From assembly GCA_964570825.1 (NCBI GenBank), contig CAZMZJ010000004.1, forward strand, positions 62,001-126,000: a stretch of 64,000 nucleotides of DNA, written 5' to 3'. The DNA is from UMGS1002 sp964570825. Lineage in GTDB: Bacteria > Bacillota > Clostridia > Oscillospirales > CAG-272. Every line of letters begins with the position of its first letter. Within the stretch, counting starts at the first letter, position 1. Of the stretch, positions 1 through 9,604 are shown piece by piece. Under the pieces are notes generated by a model, which saw only the letters and a program-made list of their open reading frames with translations, had not been told where the DNA came from and did no database searches. The position numbers and the translations under genes were made by a program.

Positions 1-1596
1 CCGATGCACGCCTTTGATATGGATTATGTTGGCGGCCGCATGATAAACGTGCGCCGCGCCGCCGAAGGCGAGAGGATTGTGACACTTGACGAGAGGGAAT
101 TTACTCTTTCGCACGAGAACCTTGTAATCTGCGACGCGTACAAGCCCGTAGCCCTCGCGGGCATCATGGGCGGGCTCAACAGCGGCATACGCGAGAGCAC
201 GAGAGAGGTGCTCTTTGAAGCCGCAAAATTCACGCGTGGCAACATCCGCAGGACCTCGCGCTCGCTCGGCCAAAGTTCCGATTCCTCAAAACGTTTTGAA
301 AAGGGCGTCGACGAGTACACTACCCGCCTTGCGATGAACCGTGCGCTGCATCTTGTCGAAGAGCTGGGATGCGGCACCGTAAGCACGACCGATATAGATG
401 TTTTGGCGGAACCCGACAGGAAAATTCAGCCGATAAAGACAACCTTTAGGGCGATAAACGATGTTTTGGGAATCGAGGTTCCGTCGGAAACGATAGTGGC
501 AATTCTCCGCCGTTTGAACTATGCGATCGAAATCGATGGCGACAATATTACAGCCACGCCTCCTGCCTACCGCGAGGATATTGAGGGCAGCGCGCCGGAT
601 CTTGCCGAGGACGTTATAAAAATGTACGGCTACAGCCATATAACGCCGCGCTTCATGGTCAACGCATCGATAACGAGCGGCGGGTACAACCGCGAGCAGA
701 TGAATACGGTTAAGTTCAAGAACATTATGTGCGCGCAGGGCTTTTCGGAGATGATGAACTATTCGTTCTTCTCAGTCGCCGATATAGATATGCTTCGCTT
801 CGCGCAAGACGCGCCCGAGCGCAATCTTGTCAGAATAGCCAACCCGCTGAGTGAAAAGTACGCCGTAATGCGCTCGACGCTGGCTCCTTCGGTTGTAAAT
901 ATTCTTTCGCACAACGCAAAGAAAGGCAACGAGGCTGTTCGGATTTACGAGCTTGCCAACATTTTTGTTCCGAGGGGGAGCGGTCTGCCGGAGGAGATAA
1001 GGACGGTTGGTTTCGGATTGTATGATGCCGGAGGCTCCGAAAGCTTCTTCACCGCAAAGGGAGTTGTGGAAAGCATAGCGGCGTCTTTCGGACTGAAGTT
1101 TAGATACGAAAAGACAAAGAAGCCGTTCCTGCATCCGGGAGCCGCTGCCAAAATACTTGCGGACGGCAGTGGGGATGAGATAGGATATTTCGGCCAGCTG
1201 TCATATGAAATAGCCGGTGAAAACGAAATAGCGGCGGCCGCGTTTGTCGGAGAGCTGAATTACGAGAAGCTGTCGGCGCTGTTTTCAGGGAAATTTTCAT
1301 ATACATCCGTGTCGCCTTTCCGTGATATAAAGCGGGATCTTGCGCTTGTCGCCCCGGAATCGATGACCTGCGGCGAGATTGAGGAGGTAATCCGTTCTGC
1401 CTGCAGGCAGGCGAGCGACGTCAGGCTGTTTGACATATACCGCGGCGCTCAGATCGGAGAGGGACAAAAGAGCATGGCGTTTAAGATCACCTTTACCCCC
1501 GACGACAGGGAGCTCATGCCCGATGATGCCGACAAGTTCATAGCGAAGATTCTGAAAGCGCTTGAATACAGGCTTGGGCTTAAAATTAGATCATAA
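1..1596 (+). CDS. pheT: Phenylalanine-tRNA ligase beta subunit, 3' part (5' end outside window)
   Basis: This is the C-terminal two thirds of PheT, which pairs with PheS to charge tRNA-Phe in the cytoplasm. The frame is open at base 1 (a Pro codon before the Met at base 4), and PMHAFD is the conserved PheT string, so the start lies upstream. The B3/B4 editing domain comes first (LVICD, GIMGG). The B5 domain and the catalytic-core-like domain follow, and the last ~95 residues are the FDX-ACB anticodon-binding domain (SVSPFRDIKRDLAL). About 530 residues remain of a usual ~800. A perfect-palindrome terminator follows directly. pheS is expected just upstream. Confidence 0.96.
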   Translation, partial: PMHAFDMDYVGGRMINVRRAAEGERIVTLDEREFTLSHENLVICDAYKPVALAGIMGGLNSGIRESTREVLFEAAKFTRGNIRRTSRSLGQSSDSSKRFEKGVDEYTTRLAMNRALHLVEELGCGTVSTTDIDVLAEPDRKIQPIKTTFRAINDVLGIEVPSETIVAILRRLNYAIEIDGDNITATPPAYREDIEGSAPDLAEDVIKMYGYSHITPRFMVNASITSGGYNREQMNTVKFKNIMCAQGFSEMMNYSFFSVADIDMLRFAQDAPERNLVRIANPLSEKYAVMRSTLAPSVVNILSHNAKKGNEAVRIYELANIFVPRGSGLPEEIRTVGFGLYDAGGSESFFTAKGVVESIAASFGLKFRYEKTKKPFLHPGAAAKILADGSGDEIGYFGQLSYEIAGENEIAAAAFVGELNYEKLSALFSGKFSYTSVSPFRDIKRDLALVAPESMTCGEIEEVIRSACRQASDVRLFDIYRGAQIGEGQKSMAFKITFTPDDRELMPDDADKFIAKILKALEYRLGLKIRS

Positions 1597-1605
1597 AATA
1601 TACCG

Positions 1606-1643
1606 AACGCCGGACGGAGATCTCCGTCCGGCGTTTATATTTT
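1606..1643. terminator. Bidirectional terminator between pheT and the convergent DUF218 gene
   Basis: A perfect 30-bp inverted repeat (1606-1635; arms begin AACGCCGGACGG) is flanked by AAAATATA on the left and TATATTTT on the right. It can therefore end transcripts from both converging genes. Confidence 0.9.
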
Positions 1644-1648
1644 ACATA

Positions 1649-2590
1649 TTACATATATCCGCAGATATTGTTTAAGACGATCGAAAAAAATTCACGAGCC
1701 ATGTAGTGGAATATCAGAAGATTCCTAAAAGGCGCCGAAATGCCTACTGCCTTCGAGGCTCCGGCACGGAGCGCTGTTTTCACCGCGCGCCACACGTGAA
1801 AATTATTCGTGACGACGCCGATTCCGGCGTCGGAGTTGCCGATTATCTCAAGACTGAATGAGATATTTTCCATCGTGGAGGTTGATTTGTCTTCTATAAG
1901 AATGCGGTCCCCGGATATGCCGAGCGCCATAAGTTCCCGTCTTATGCACTCGGCTTCGCTGATATCCTCGCCCGCCCCCTTCCCGCCGGACGCAATCGCG
2001 ACTGTTTCCGGGTTATCGGTCAGATATTCGTACGCGCGTTCGATCCTCCATTTGAGCGCGGAGGAGGGAATTGTTCCGCGCACATGCGCACCGAGGACTA
2101 TTATGTAATCAAGCCCGGGAGCCCCATCGTCATCCATGCCGGATATTACAAAACATTCAACGGTAATGAAAAAGACGAAAACAATAACGAGCAGCGCTGC
2201 CGCCGTGGCGCGGAGCCATTTTATTCGGTGAAGCCGGGCGAACGGTCCGCGTCCGGTTATCCACAGAAAGCACATCATAAAAAAGACTGATGCCGCGGGC
2301 CAGATCCACAGCTCGGAAATGCCGCTGCCCGCGCCTATTAAACAGGCGATCCAGTAAATGAATGAAAAGGCGGCGAAGATGAGCAGCAGCATGGCGATGA
2401 TTCTGCGAAGCAGCCTGAACGCGCAGCTTTTTGGACTGTTTTCCGGCGTTTCTCTGACAAGAGATCGTGCTGCGGCATTTCCGTTGCCGGCATTCTCAAA
2501 GCGACGGATGGTGCTGTGCGAGCTGCCGCTGCCGTCCTTGGTTCGATTGAAAAATGTAATTTTATTTTTAATATTCCTCAAAAGTTGCAT
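1649..2590 (-). CDS. DUF218 (YdcF/SanA-like) membrane protein
   Basis: The 313-residue protein has a charged, Ser/Arg-rich N-terminus and three hydrophobic segments (roughly residues 60-85, 90-108 and 130-150). An extracytoplasmic-type DUF218 domain follows, beginning at DYIIVLGAHVRG and carrying SGGKG, ISEAE, EDKSTSTMEN and NNFHVWRA. DUF218 proteins are linked to envelope and peptidoglycan functions (SanA, ElyC, YdcF), but the reaction is not settled. The gene is convergent with pheT and divergent from the carboxypeptidase gene; the ~250 bp between those starts is AT-rich and must hold both promoters. The start is the first ATG and no strong ribosome binding site was seen. Confidence 0.85.
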   Translation of the reverse strand: MQLLRNIKNKITFFNRTKDGSGSSHSTIRRFENAGNGNAAARSLVRETPENSPKSCAFRLLRRIIAMLLLIFAAFSFIYWIACLIGAGSGISELWIWPAASVFFMMCFLWITGRGPFARLHRIKWLRATAAALLVIVFVFFITVECFVISGMDDDGAPGLDYIIVLGAHVRGTIPSSALKWRIERAYEYLTDNPETVAIASGGKGAGEDISEAECIRRELMALGISGDRILIEDKSTSTMENISFSLEIIGNSDAGIGVVTNNFHVWRAVKTALRAGASKAVGISAPFRNLLIFHYMAREFFSIVLNNICGYM

Positions 2591-2843
2591 TTTAAGACTC
2601 CGAATCTCCGGCGGTGCCGGAAATTTTTAATAAATGAAATAATGAATCGGTAAGATTTTTGATTCAGAAATGAAAGCCTGACAAAAGAGCTGAAATAACA
2701 TCAGCCGCCATTTATGAGAATTATATCATGATTATACATTTTTAATCAGGATATTTCAATTGCCGGGCTAAATTTTTAAGGCATATTGAAATGTCTGAAC
2801 TTTTATGCTAAAATTAAAAAACAAAAGTCAAAAAGGTGATTCA

Positions 2844-3896
2844 ATGCAGGAAGAAAAAAACATTTACGGCGTTCCGGCGAACGAACGCCTTTACATAAGA
2901 ATTCTTTGCATATTGACAGCGGTGATGCTGTTATTTGTTTTTGTCGCGTTTTTATCGGCGGGGGGCGCGGATCTGGCATTCGGCGGCACTGCGTCATCCG
3001 GCAGCACAAACGTTAAAACAGATACATCGGAGAGCAGCGCGGTTCCGGAAACATCGTCGGGTGTTCAGGTGATTGTTCCGCAGCGAGATTACATACCTAA
3101 AACAGACAGCTCGACGAAAACGATGAGCGACGCGTCGCTTGACGCCGGGTATGCGATTCTTGTCAATCTTGCAGATAATACGGTGCTTGCTTCATTTCGC
3201 GCCGATCAGAAAATCTACCCGGCATCCATGACGAAGATCATGACGCTGATAGTCGCCGTTGAGAATATAAAGGATTTTAGCGCGACCTTCACAATTACGG
3301 AAGATATAATCAAGAGGGCATATGACGCGGGCGCGTCCCGGGCCGGCTTTGAAGCGGGCGAAACGGTTACGATGCTTGATTTACTGTATGGTGCCGCGGT
3401 GCCGTCCGGGGCTGACGCGACCGATGCGCTTGCGATATATATCGCCGGTTCTGAGGAGAAGTTTGTTGAGCTGATGAATGAGAAGGCGGCGGCGCTCGGC
3501 CTTTCCTCGACGCACTTTGCAAACGCAAGCGGTCTGCACGACGAAAACCATTACTCGACCGTGCGCGAAATCGCGGCCATCATGGCCTGCGCCATGGACA
3601 ATCCGGTTGCGTCGCAGCTGCTGTCGGCAAAAACATATACCACTTCCCCCACCGTGCAGCATCCGAACGGCATAACCTTTTACAGCACCGCGTTCTCGAG
3701 GATGTCCACATACACTTTCGGCGCAGTAACTGTAAAAGCTGCAAAAACCGGTTTTACAAACGAGGCGCGATTCTGTCTTGCGACATACGGAACGACCTCT
3801 GACGGCAGGGCGTATATTCTTGTAACGGCTTACGGTTCGGATAAATACGCCCCCGCGCTCGACTGCAAATATGCCTACGGGACATTCGTCAAGTGA
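2844..3896 (+). CDS. D-alanyl-D-alanine carboxypeptidase (penicillin-binding protein 5 type)
   Basis: This 350-residue serine peptidase S11 protein trims the terminal D-Ala from peptidoglycan stem peptides outside the membrane. An N-terminal hydrophobic segment (about 18-38) acts as anchor or signal, and a Ser/Thr-rich linker follows. The SxxK motif is SMTK (Ser128, Lys131) and the KTG motif is KTGFT near residue 310. The second motif reads SGAD (188-191) where SxN is usual, so the Asn position is Ala. The PBP5 C-terminal beta domain is absent. I chose the ATG at 2844 over the in-frame ATG at 2805 because AAAGGTGAT sits just before it. DacF/DacB-like roles in sporulation are possible but not shown. 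Confidence 0.9.
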   Translation: MQEEKNIYGVPANERLYIRILCILTAVMLLFVFVAFLSAGGADLAFGGTASSGSTNVKTDTSESSAVPETSSGVQVIVPQRDYIPKTDSSTKTMSDASLDAGYAILVNLADNTVLASFRADQKIYPASMTKIMTLIVAVENIKDFSATFTITEDIIKRAYDAGASRAGFEAGETVTMLDLLYGAAVPSGADATDALAIYIAGSEEKFVELMNEKAAALGLSSTHFANASGLHDENHYSTVREIAAIMACAMDNPVASQLLSAKTYTTSPTVQHPNGITFYSTAFSRMSTYTFGAVTVKAAKTGFTNEARFCLATYGTTSDGRAYILVTAYGSDKYAPALDCKYAYGTFVK

Positions 3897-3920
3897 AAAA
3901 CTGAAAGTTGAAAGTTAAAT
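3897..3920. repeat. Short imperfect direct repeat after the carboxypeptidase gene
   Basis: The bases just past the stop codon contain GAAAGTT twice in tandem (CTGAAAGTTGAAAGTT). It is a short low-complexity tract of the same general kind as those near 25.3 and 29.3 kb. Confidence 0.45.
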
Positions 3921-4063
3921 ATTAGATATTGAGCCTGTGCTTTCGCCGACTTGAAAAATAGCGGCGATTTTGTGAGATGATACACGGCAGGCAGGCAACG
4001 GTAAAATTTGCGCAGAATTCATAGTTGACAAAACGGTATAGTCAAAAAAATAAAAGTGCAACC

Positions 4064-4108
4064 TCCGGTTGCGTAAGTTCCAAGCGCGATTGGTGGCATG
4101 CAACCGGA
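4064..4108. promoter_or_regulatory. Inverted repeat upstream of the XRE regulator gene
   Basis: TCCGGTTGC (4064-4072) and its exact complement GCAACCGGA (4100-4108) lie 27 bp apart. They sit 60-100 bp upstream of the regulator start. They could be an operator (autoregulation is common for XRE regulators) or an RNA hairpin in the leader. Confidence 0.4.
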
Positions 4109-4166
4109 AAATATCGTATCATGTTCCTGTAAACAGCAAGACCGAAAATAAACTTTGGAGGGAATT

Positions 4167-5138
4167 ATGATTCTTGCAGACAAAATCCTTAATCTTCGGA
4201 AAAAGAACGGCTGGTCACAGGAAGAGCTGGCTGAAAAACTTAACGTATCACGTCAGTCGATATCAAAGTGGGAGAGCGCGGCGAGCATACCGGACATCGG
4301 AAAAATAATCGAGCTTGCGGCTCTTTTCGGAGTAACCACCGATTATCTTCTCAAAGACAGCCAGGAAGAGGCGCAGTACACCGACGACGACGAGACCGAC
4401 AAGCGCCCCCGCGTCTCGGTTGCCGAGGCAAACGAGTTCATAAAACGCAACGCCGCGTACGGAAGACAGGTAGCCGTGGGAGTTATGCTGTGCATAATAT
4501 CTCCGGTGCTGCTTATTCTGCTCGGCGGGATGGCTGACAGCATTTCTTCATTTCATATGTCGGTAAGTCTGGCATCCGGCATAGGGCTTGCGGCGCTGTT
4601 CGTTTTTGTGGCCGCAGGGGTTGCGATTTTTATCATCAGCAGCTCTGGCATGAAAAAATACGGTTATCTGAAACAAAACGATTTCCAGCTTGAATACGGT
4701 GTGTCGGGAATAATCAATGAAAAGCTCGGCGACAGCGAGAACAGATATATTGTCTCAAAAACCGCCGGCGTGGTGCTTTGCATTTTGAGTGTGCTTCCGC
4801 TTATAATCGCGGGAACGGCGGGAGCGTCGGATGTTGTATGCATACTCTTAACGGGTCTGATGTTTCTGATTCTGTCATGCGCGGTGTATCTTCTTATATC
4901 GTCCGGCATTGAAAGGAGCGGATATGACAGACTTCTCGGGAACGGCGAGTATAATCCGGCAATTGCCGAAAAAAACAAGGTGGCTGACAGAATCGCCGGC
5001 GTTTACTGGCCTGTTGTCACGGCTGTTTATCTCGGCTGGAGCTTTTTGACATTCAGATGGGATATCACATGGATAATCTGGCCGGTCGCGGCTCTGCTTT
5101 TCGCCGCAATCGCGGCAGCCTTCGGGAAAAAGGATTAA
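4167..5138 (+). CDS. XRE-family transcriptional regulator with membrane domain
   Basis: The N-terminal 65 residues form a classic lambda-repressor-type helix-turn-helix (LRKKNGWSQEELAEKL, VSRQSISKWES, PDIGKIIELA). A charged linker of about 40 residues follows, then a C-terminal domain with about six hydrophobic segments, giving 323 residues. This layout is common in Clostridia as a membrane-tethered regulator; its signal is unknown. The ATG at 4167 has GGAGG six bases upstream, so it is preferred over an in-frame TTG at 4155. The gene stands alone and is convergent with the ATPase gene. Confidence 0.88.
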   Translation: MILADKILNLRKKNGWSQEELAEKLNVSRQSISKWESAASIPDIGKIIELAALFGVTTDYLLKDSQEEAQYTDDDETDKRPRVSVAEANEFIKRNAAYGRQVAVGVMLCIISPVLLILLGGMADSISSFHMSVSLASGIGLAALFVFVAAGVAIFIISSSGMKKYGYLKQNDFQLEYGVSGIINEKLGDSENRYIVSKTAGVVLCILSVLPLIIAGTAGASDVVCILLTGLMFLILSCAVYLLISSGIERSGYDRLLGNGEYNPAIAEKNKVADRIAGVYWPVVTAVYLGWSFLTFRWDITWIIWPVAALLFAAIAAAFGKKD

Positions 5139-5237
5139 TGACGAAAATCCGGATAAAGTCAAAATAAGCGGCATGAATCGGCGGGCGTCTGTAGAAAAGC
5201 GTCATTTTTGAAAGGTTCCTTATATTAGACGAAAAAC

Positions 5238-5282
5238 AAATCAGCAGGTTCCGCGCTTTTGCGGTTCCTGCTGATTATTTAT
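5238..5282. terminator. Bidirectional terminator
   Basis: AATCAGCAGG..CCGC pairs with GCGG..CCTGCTGATT across a short loop, with one TT/TT mismatch, and has A-rich bases before and T-rich bases after it. It lies between the convergent regulator and ATPase genes, overlapping the last codons of the latter. Confidence 0.8.
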
Positions 5283-7585
5283 AATTTAATATGCGCGGCT
5301 TTGCCTGAGGCAAGCGCCGCCTCCCGGCTGTGGCAGGTGAAAATAAGGCATTGTCCGTTTTCCTTCCCGCACCATTCCAAGAGAATTGAGATGAGGTTTG
5401 CCGCGCGCAAGTCGTCAAGCTGTGACAGCCCCTCGTCTATGAGCAGAAAAGGCACTTCCTTTCGGCAGAGCAGAGATGCGAGCGCGATTCTAAGAGATAT
5501 GTAAGCGGCATCGCGCGTTCCGCCGCTCATGGCGGAAATTGGGCGGGTTGCTCCCCCGGCGTTCACCGTAACAGACATATCCTGTCCCACTCCAAGCTCA
5601 GTATATCGTCCGCCGGTCAGCTTTTCCATCAGTTCGCACGCACTGTTTCTCAACATAGGAGTCACTCCGCGGCGAAGCTGAACCGCGGCTTCCGCAAGCG
5701 CTTCGCCTGCGAGTTTTATAGCATCGTATTTAAGCTGCATTTCGGCGAGCTGGTTTTCGTGCTGTTCAAGCGCGACGGCTAAACGCCGCGGGTTCTCAGC
5801 GGTCGCGCCGAGTGCGGCAAGCTCGTTTTCGGTGGCGTGCTGTTTATCCTCGGCGGTTTTGATTGAGTTCATCAGTTCAAGCCGGCGGCGGCGGTATTCC
5901 TCTGAAGTTAAAGGTTCGGCATCCGGGAGGGCTTCTGCTTGACGGCGCAGCAGTGTTTCGTCGAATTTCTGCAAATACCCGCGGAGAGCGGATATTTCAT
6001 TGTCAGTGTGCTCGAGCCGCAGTGCAATACTATCCCACTCGGCGCAGAAAGAGATGACGGCCTCTGCCGACTCCGATAGAGCAGGCGGCAGATTTTCGTT
6101 GCCCTCGTCTCTGCCGATTTTTTTAAGCTCGTCACGGCAATGGGTGCGCACCTCCGCAAGCTTGTCCTTGTGTATATTAACTACGCCGCGGCGAGCCTCA
6201 AGAAGCTCAAGGTACTTCTTTTGGTTCTGCGATTCTTTAAAACAGCCGTCAATGTATCTGGCAAGACCGCTCTCGCCGGGGTCAGCGGTGAAATTCAGCT
6301 TTGCAAGATAGTCAGAAAGCCTGCCGCGCTTTTTACCGAATTTTATGAGCGCCATAATACCGCCGGCGATTGCAGCCGCGCCGGACGCTGCCACAGCTAA
6401 TCCGGGAAAAGTGTAGGATAAGACCGTCAAGTAAACGCCGGCAGCGGCTGCCGCCCCGCCGAGAATCAGCATAAGCACTCCCATGCGTTTTAGCGTCATA
6501 ACGGACTTTTTCAGCAGCCTGTAAACGCAAAGCACGCTCTCCGTGTCTCCGCTGGCGTTGGAAAAAAGGAATTCTGCGGTTTTTACTTTTTCAAGGTCAT
6601 ACGGGACAGAATTTTCAAGCTTTATAAGCTCGGCTTCGGCACGTGAAAGCTCTGACTCGGCGGATGTCAGTTCGCGCGACAAGGCTCCGAGCCTTGCGGC
6701 ATACTGTCTGTCTGCAATAAATCCGTCAGGAAAAGTGTCCTTTTCAAGTTTTGCAAGCGAGCCTGATAATTCGGAATGTTTCTTCTCAAGCTCGCGCAGC
6801 TCGTCGAATTTGCCCAGAGTCAGCTTCACTTCGCTGATATCCCACATAGCTTCAAGCTTTTCAAGCAATTCTCTGGCTTCGTCCGCGCGGCGTTTGTAAT
6901 CCGCGGCGAGAGCTTCTTTTGCGATCATGTTCCGCGCCGCGGTGGATGCGGCGGAGAGCCGGTTGCGCAGTGCGTTGCGTTCGCTGCGCATATCGACAAG
7001 ACGGCCGCTTTTTTCGTTCTTGTGCAACAGCTGGCGGCGCGCCGCGTCGAGCTTTTCGGAAGCTTTTTCGGCATTCAGGCTTTCATCGGCCGAGAAAAGC
7101 AGGTTCTCGATGCTTGAGCCGACCTCGGCTGAATTTATTGAAGCGAGGCTTGACTGTGCGATTCCGCAGGTGCTCGAGAAGACCTCAGCCGGTATCCCGA
7201 GGAAAAGCTTGCCGGGGATTTCTCCCGCATACTCTTCGGTTCCGGTTTCGGCGTCGACGATCCTGCACGTTTCGTTTGGGCTCTCGCGTCCTCCGCGAGT
7301 CTGTATGAACAGTTCGCGTTCAATTCTCCATTTTCTGCCGCCTGCTATGGCAGTAAGACTTCCGGCGGCCCTTTTTCCCGTCCAGCTGACATATCTCTCG
7401 CGTTCGCCGAGCTCATCGCCAGAGGAGTGGCGGTTGAAACCGTATAGTACAAATTTAATGAACGCAAGTATTGACGATTTTCCCGATTCGTTGGGTCCTT
7501 CGATAATATTGAGCCCTTCCGACAGATCGTAAGACCTCTGTCCGAGTCCGGCGAACTCGTGTATCGTTATATTAAGAATTTTCAA
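5279..7585 (-). CDS. SbcC/YhaN-like AAA ATPase with coiled coils and internal membrane hairpin
   Basis: This 768-residue ABC-type ATPase of the SMC/Rad50/SbcC class has Walker A GPNESGKSS near residue 33. Long charged coiled-coil stretches (about 190-300 and 440-640) surround two adjacent hydrophobic segments near 365-410, a feature of Bacillus YhaN. The C-terminus has the signature SAMSGGTRDAAYISL and Walker B FLLIDEGLSQLDD. It is inferred to work with the upstream calcineurin-like nuclease (53 bp away, same strand) in DNA end processing or repair. The start is TTG at 7585, with AAGGAG just before it. Confidence 0.88.
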   Translation of the reverse strand: MKILNITIHEFAGLGQRSYDLSEGLNIIEGPNESGKSSILAFIKFVLYGFNRHSSGDELGERERYVSWTGKRAAGSLTAIAGGRKWRIERELFIQTRGGRESPNETCRIVDAETGTEEYAGEIPGKLFLGIPAEVFSSTCGIAQSSLASINSAEVGSSIENLLFSADESLNAEKASEKLDAARRQLLHKNEKSGRLVDMRSERNALRNRLSAASTAARNMIAKEALAADYKRRADEARELLEKLEAMWDISEVKLTLGKFDELRELEKKHSELSGSLAKLEKDTFPDGFIADRQYAARLGALSRELTSAESELSRAEAELIKLENSVPYDLEKVKTAEFLFSNASGDTESVLCVYRLLKKSVMTLKRMGVLMLILGGAAAAAGVYLTVLSYTFPGLAVAASGAAAIAGGIMALIKFGKKRGRLSDYLAKLNFTADPGESGLARYIDGCFKESQNQKKYLELLEARRGVVNIHKDKLAEVRTHCRDELKKIGRDEGNENLPPALSESAEAVISFCAEWDSIALRLEHTDNEISALRGYLQKFDETLLRRQAEALPDAEPLTSEEYRRRRLELMNSIKTAEDKQHATENELAALGATAENPRRLAVALEQHENQLAEMQLKYDAIKLAGEALAEAAVQLRRGVTPMLRNSACELMEKLTGGRYTELGVGQDMSVTVNAGGATRPISAMSGGTRDAAYISLRIALASLLCRKEVPFLLIDEGLSQLDDLRAANLISILLEWCGKENGQCLIFTCHSREAALASGKAAHIKL

Positions 7586-7639
7586 AGCAATTCTCCTTCC
7601 GCAGGTATTGTAGAAGCATTACCATTTACCGATTACCGG

Positions 7640-8752
7640 TCAGAATACGGCTCTTCCGTCAAGCGCTGCGAACCCGACGCGCAGTGCTTCGGCGGCGGCG
7701 CGGCGGGTATACTCGTCGCCGCTGCGCATTTTTTCAGCAAGGATGCGGTAAAAGGCGCCGCGCAGGGAGAGATCGCTTTCAAGATACGATGCGTCAAAGC
7801 AGGGAAGTGTGCGTTCACGGATTTCAAGAAGATAAAGATCTGCGGCGCAGGCTTGCGCGAGAGCGGAGGTATCGGGCCTATAATTCATGCCGACTTCCCC
7901 GACAAGGTTTATGCGGAGAGCGGTTTCGCTGCCGTATCCGCGGCTGCTTGTTAGGTGCCTGATTTTTTCAACGACATGGGAATCGTCAGAGGCTCCGGTG
8001 ATGTCAAGTTCTTCGACCATATATCTGCGTTCTGAGAATCTGATGGGTTCGAGGCTTGTTTTCTTGTCCTCAATCGTAACAAGCAGCGCGCTGCCGAAGC
8101 CTGGTTCGTCAAAGCTTCTTCCCTCGGGACAGCCGGGGTATGCCACGGTTGTATTTCCAATAACTACGGGTTCAGGCGGAACGTGTATGTGGCCGAGCGC
8201 GGCGTAAGTAAACCCTTTATATGCGATATCGCGAGGGGAGAGAGGAGCTTTCTGGGAAAGAAGCGATCCGGTGTCCCCGTGCTGGCAGAGTATGTTTATC
8301 CGGTTTTCCGGCAGACTGAAAATCGAGGCAAGCACGCTGTTTTCGTATCTGTCTCGTGTGAACGCGCTGCCGTAAACGCAGACGCCTATTTCCGGAAAAT
8401 CGAAGCTTGACGGGGTTTCGGTTTTGAATATATAAACATTTTCCGGAAGCTTGCCGGAAGCGTAAATGCTGCCCGGAGTATATGGATCGTGGTTGCCCGG
8501 GCTTATTACGACAGGGCAGCTGACCGCACGGAAGCATTCGCTTAGGACGTCAGTTGTGTCCCGGCTGATATAGGAGCTGTCAAAGAGATCTCCGGGTATG
8601 AGGACGAGATCCACCGCGGCTCCGGCGGCGAAATCCATCATCCGGCGGAAGGTTTTGCGTAGTCCGGCGCGACGCTCCTCGCTCTGCATCGGAGAAAGGG
8701 ATGAGAACGGGCTGTCAAGATGCAGGTCCGCTGTATGGAAAATTTTAATCAT
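7640..8752 (-). CDS. SbcD/YhaO-like metallophosphoesterase (DNA repair exonuclease family)
   Basis: The 370-residue protein belongs to the Mre11/SbcD calcineurin-like nuclease family. All metal-binding motifs are visible: TADLHLD near residue 8, PGDLFDS, SPGNHDP, CQHGD and GHIHVP. The C-terminal ~140 residues form the capping/partner domain. It is the first gene of a two-gene operon with the ATPase downstream, the usual nuclease-ATPase arrangement. The ATG has AAAGGAGAG upstream. Length and the neighbour's membrane hairpin point to YhaO/YhaN rather than canonical SbcCD. Confidence 0.9.
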   Translation of the reverse strand: MIKIFHTADLHLDSPFSSLSPMQSEERRAGLRKTFRRMMDFAAGAAVDLVLIPGDLFDSSYISRDTTDVLSECFRAVSCPVVISPGNHDPYTPGSIYASGKLPENVYIFKTETPSSFDFPEIGVCVYGSAFTRDRYENSVLASIFSLPENRINILCQHGDTGSLLSQKAPLSPRDIAYKGFTYAALGHIHVPPEPVVIGNTTVAYPGCPEGRSFDEPGFGSALLVTIEDKKTSLEPIRFSERRYMVEELDITGASDDSHVVEKIRHLTSSRGYGSETALRINLVGEVGMNYRPDTSALAQACAADLYLLEIRERTLPCFDASYLESDLSLRGAFYRILAEKMRSGDEYTRRAAAEALRVGFAALDGRAVF

Positions 8753-8953
8753 AATTTCCGAACTCTCCTTTTCACGGCATTGGTGTCAGACGCATTATAG
8801 TGATTTATATATAATTTTAACATACTAATCAACGTATGGCAACAATTTATTCGGTATTTGTTCAATTTTGTTTATCTGACGGAAAATTCAAGGAGCGTGT
8901 TTTTTTATCCGGGTCGGGCATATTATGGAATATAAAGAAACCGGAGGTTATTT

Positions 8954-9520
8954 ATGTATTCGGTAAGACAGTATGACCGCGCGCATGCCGTTGAATATGC
9001 CCGGCGCTGGGCGCTTTCGAGAAATCCTCTTTTCGGGGTTTTTGAAGGAATAGGAGGGGATTGCACCAATTTTATATCGCAGTGCGTGCTTGCTGGCTGC
9101 TGCACGATGGACTATGCGCCGACATTCGGCTGGTATTATAAAAGCATGTCAGACCGCGCGCCGGCATGGACCGGTGTTGTTTATTTATATAATTATCTGA
9201 CCGGGAGCGGCGGGCATTCTGGCCGCGGAACACATCCTGGACCATTCGGCGAGCAGGTCGATATAGGGCGTGCCGAAGCCGGAGACATAATCCAGCTTGC
9301 GGACAGAGACGGGAACTTTTATCATTCGCTTTTAATAACCGGGTTTACAAAAGACGATATCCTTGTGTCGACGCATACATATGACGCTCTCGACCGCGGG
9401 CTTTCGACATATGTTTTCGCCTCGCTGAGAGTCATACATATTCTCGGCTACCGCAGGCGTGCGGGCGGAGGAAGGTGCTTTGCAGCCCTTATTGAGGGAA
9501 GGTCGTTAAGAGGGGTATGA
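8954..9520 (+). CDS. Putative amidase-domain protein (Amidase_6 type)
   Basis: The 188-residue protein has the pattern of the Amidase_6 domain: YARRWALSRNP, then GDCTNFISQC carrying the presumed catalytic Cys, a Gly/Trp-rich middle, and AGDIIQL with YHSLLITG carrying the presumed His. Family members are NlpC/P60-like and are often linked to cell wall or spores. No signal peptide is visible, so it would act in the cytoplasm, perhaps in the mother cell. The gene sits just upstream of the SPOCS-LysM gene, which supports but does not prove a spore role. The ATG has CCGGAGG nearby. Confidence 0.8.
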   Translation: MYSVRQYDRAHAVEYARRWALSRNPLFGVFEGIGGDCTNFISQCVLAGCCTMDYAPTFGWYYKSMSDRAPAWTGVVYLYNYLTGSGGHSGRGTHPGPFGEQVDIGRAEAGDIIQLADRDGNFYHSLLITGFTKDDILVSTHTYDALDRGLSTYVFASLRVIHILGYRRRAGGGRCFAALIEGRSLRGV

Positions 9521-9604
9521 GCATATTTGTCCATGCCGGTTATAATAACGCGCCCCGCTTCATATACTGAACCGTAACATAATATACTCGGAGGAGACAT
9601 ATTT

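Noticed and set aside
9575..9586. CATAATATA as a sigma-K/E promoter for the SPOCS-LysM gene
   Set aside because: A start site there would fall inside the ribosome binding site, so it cannot serve this gene.
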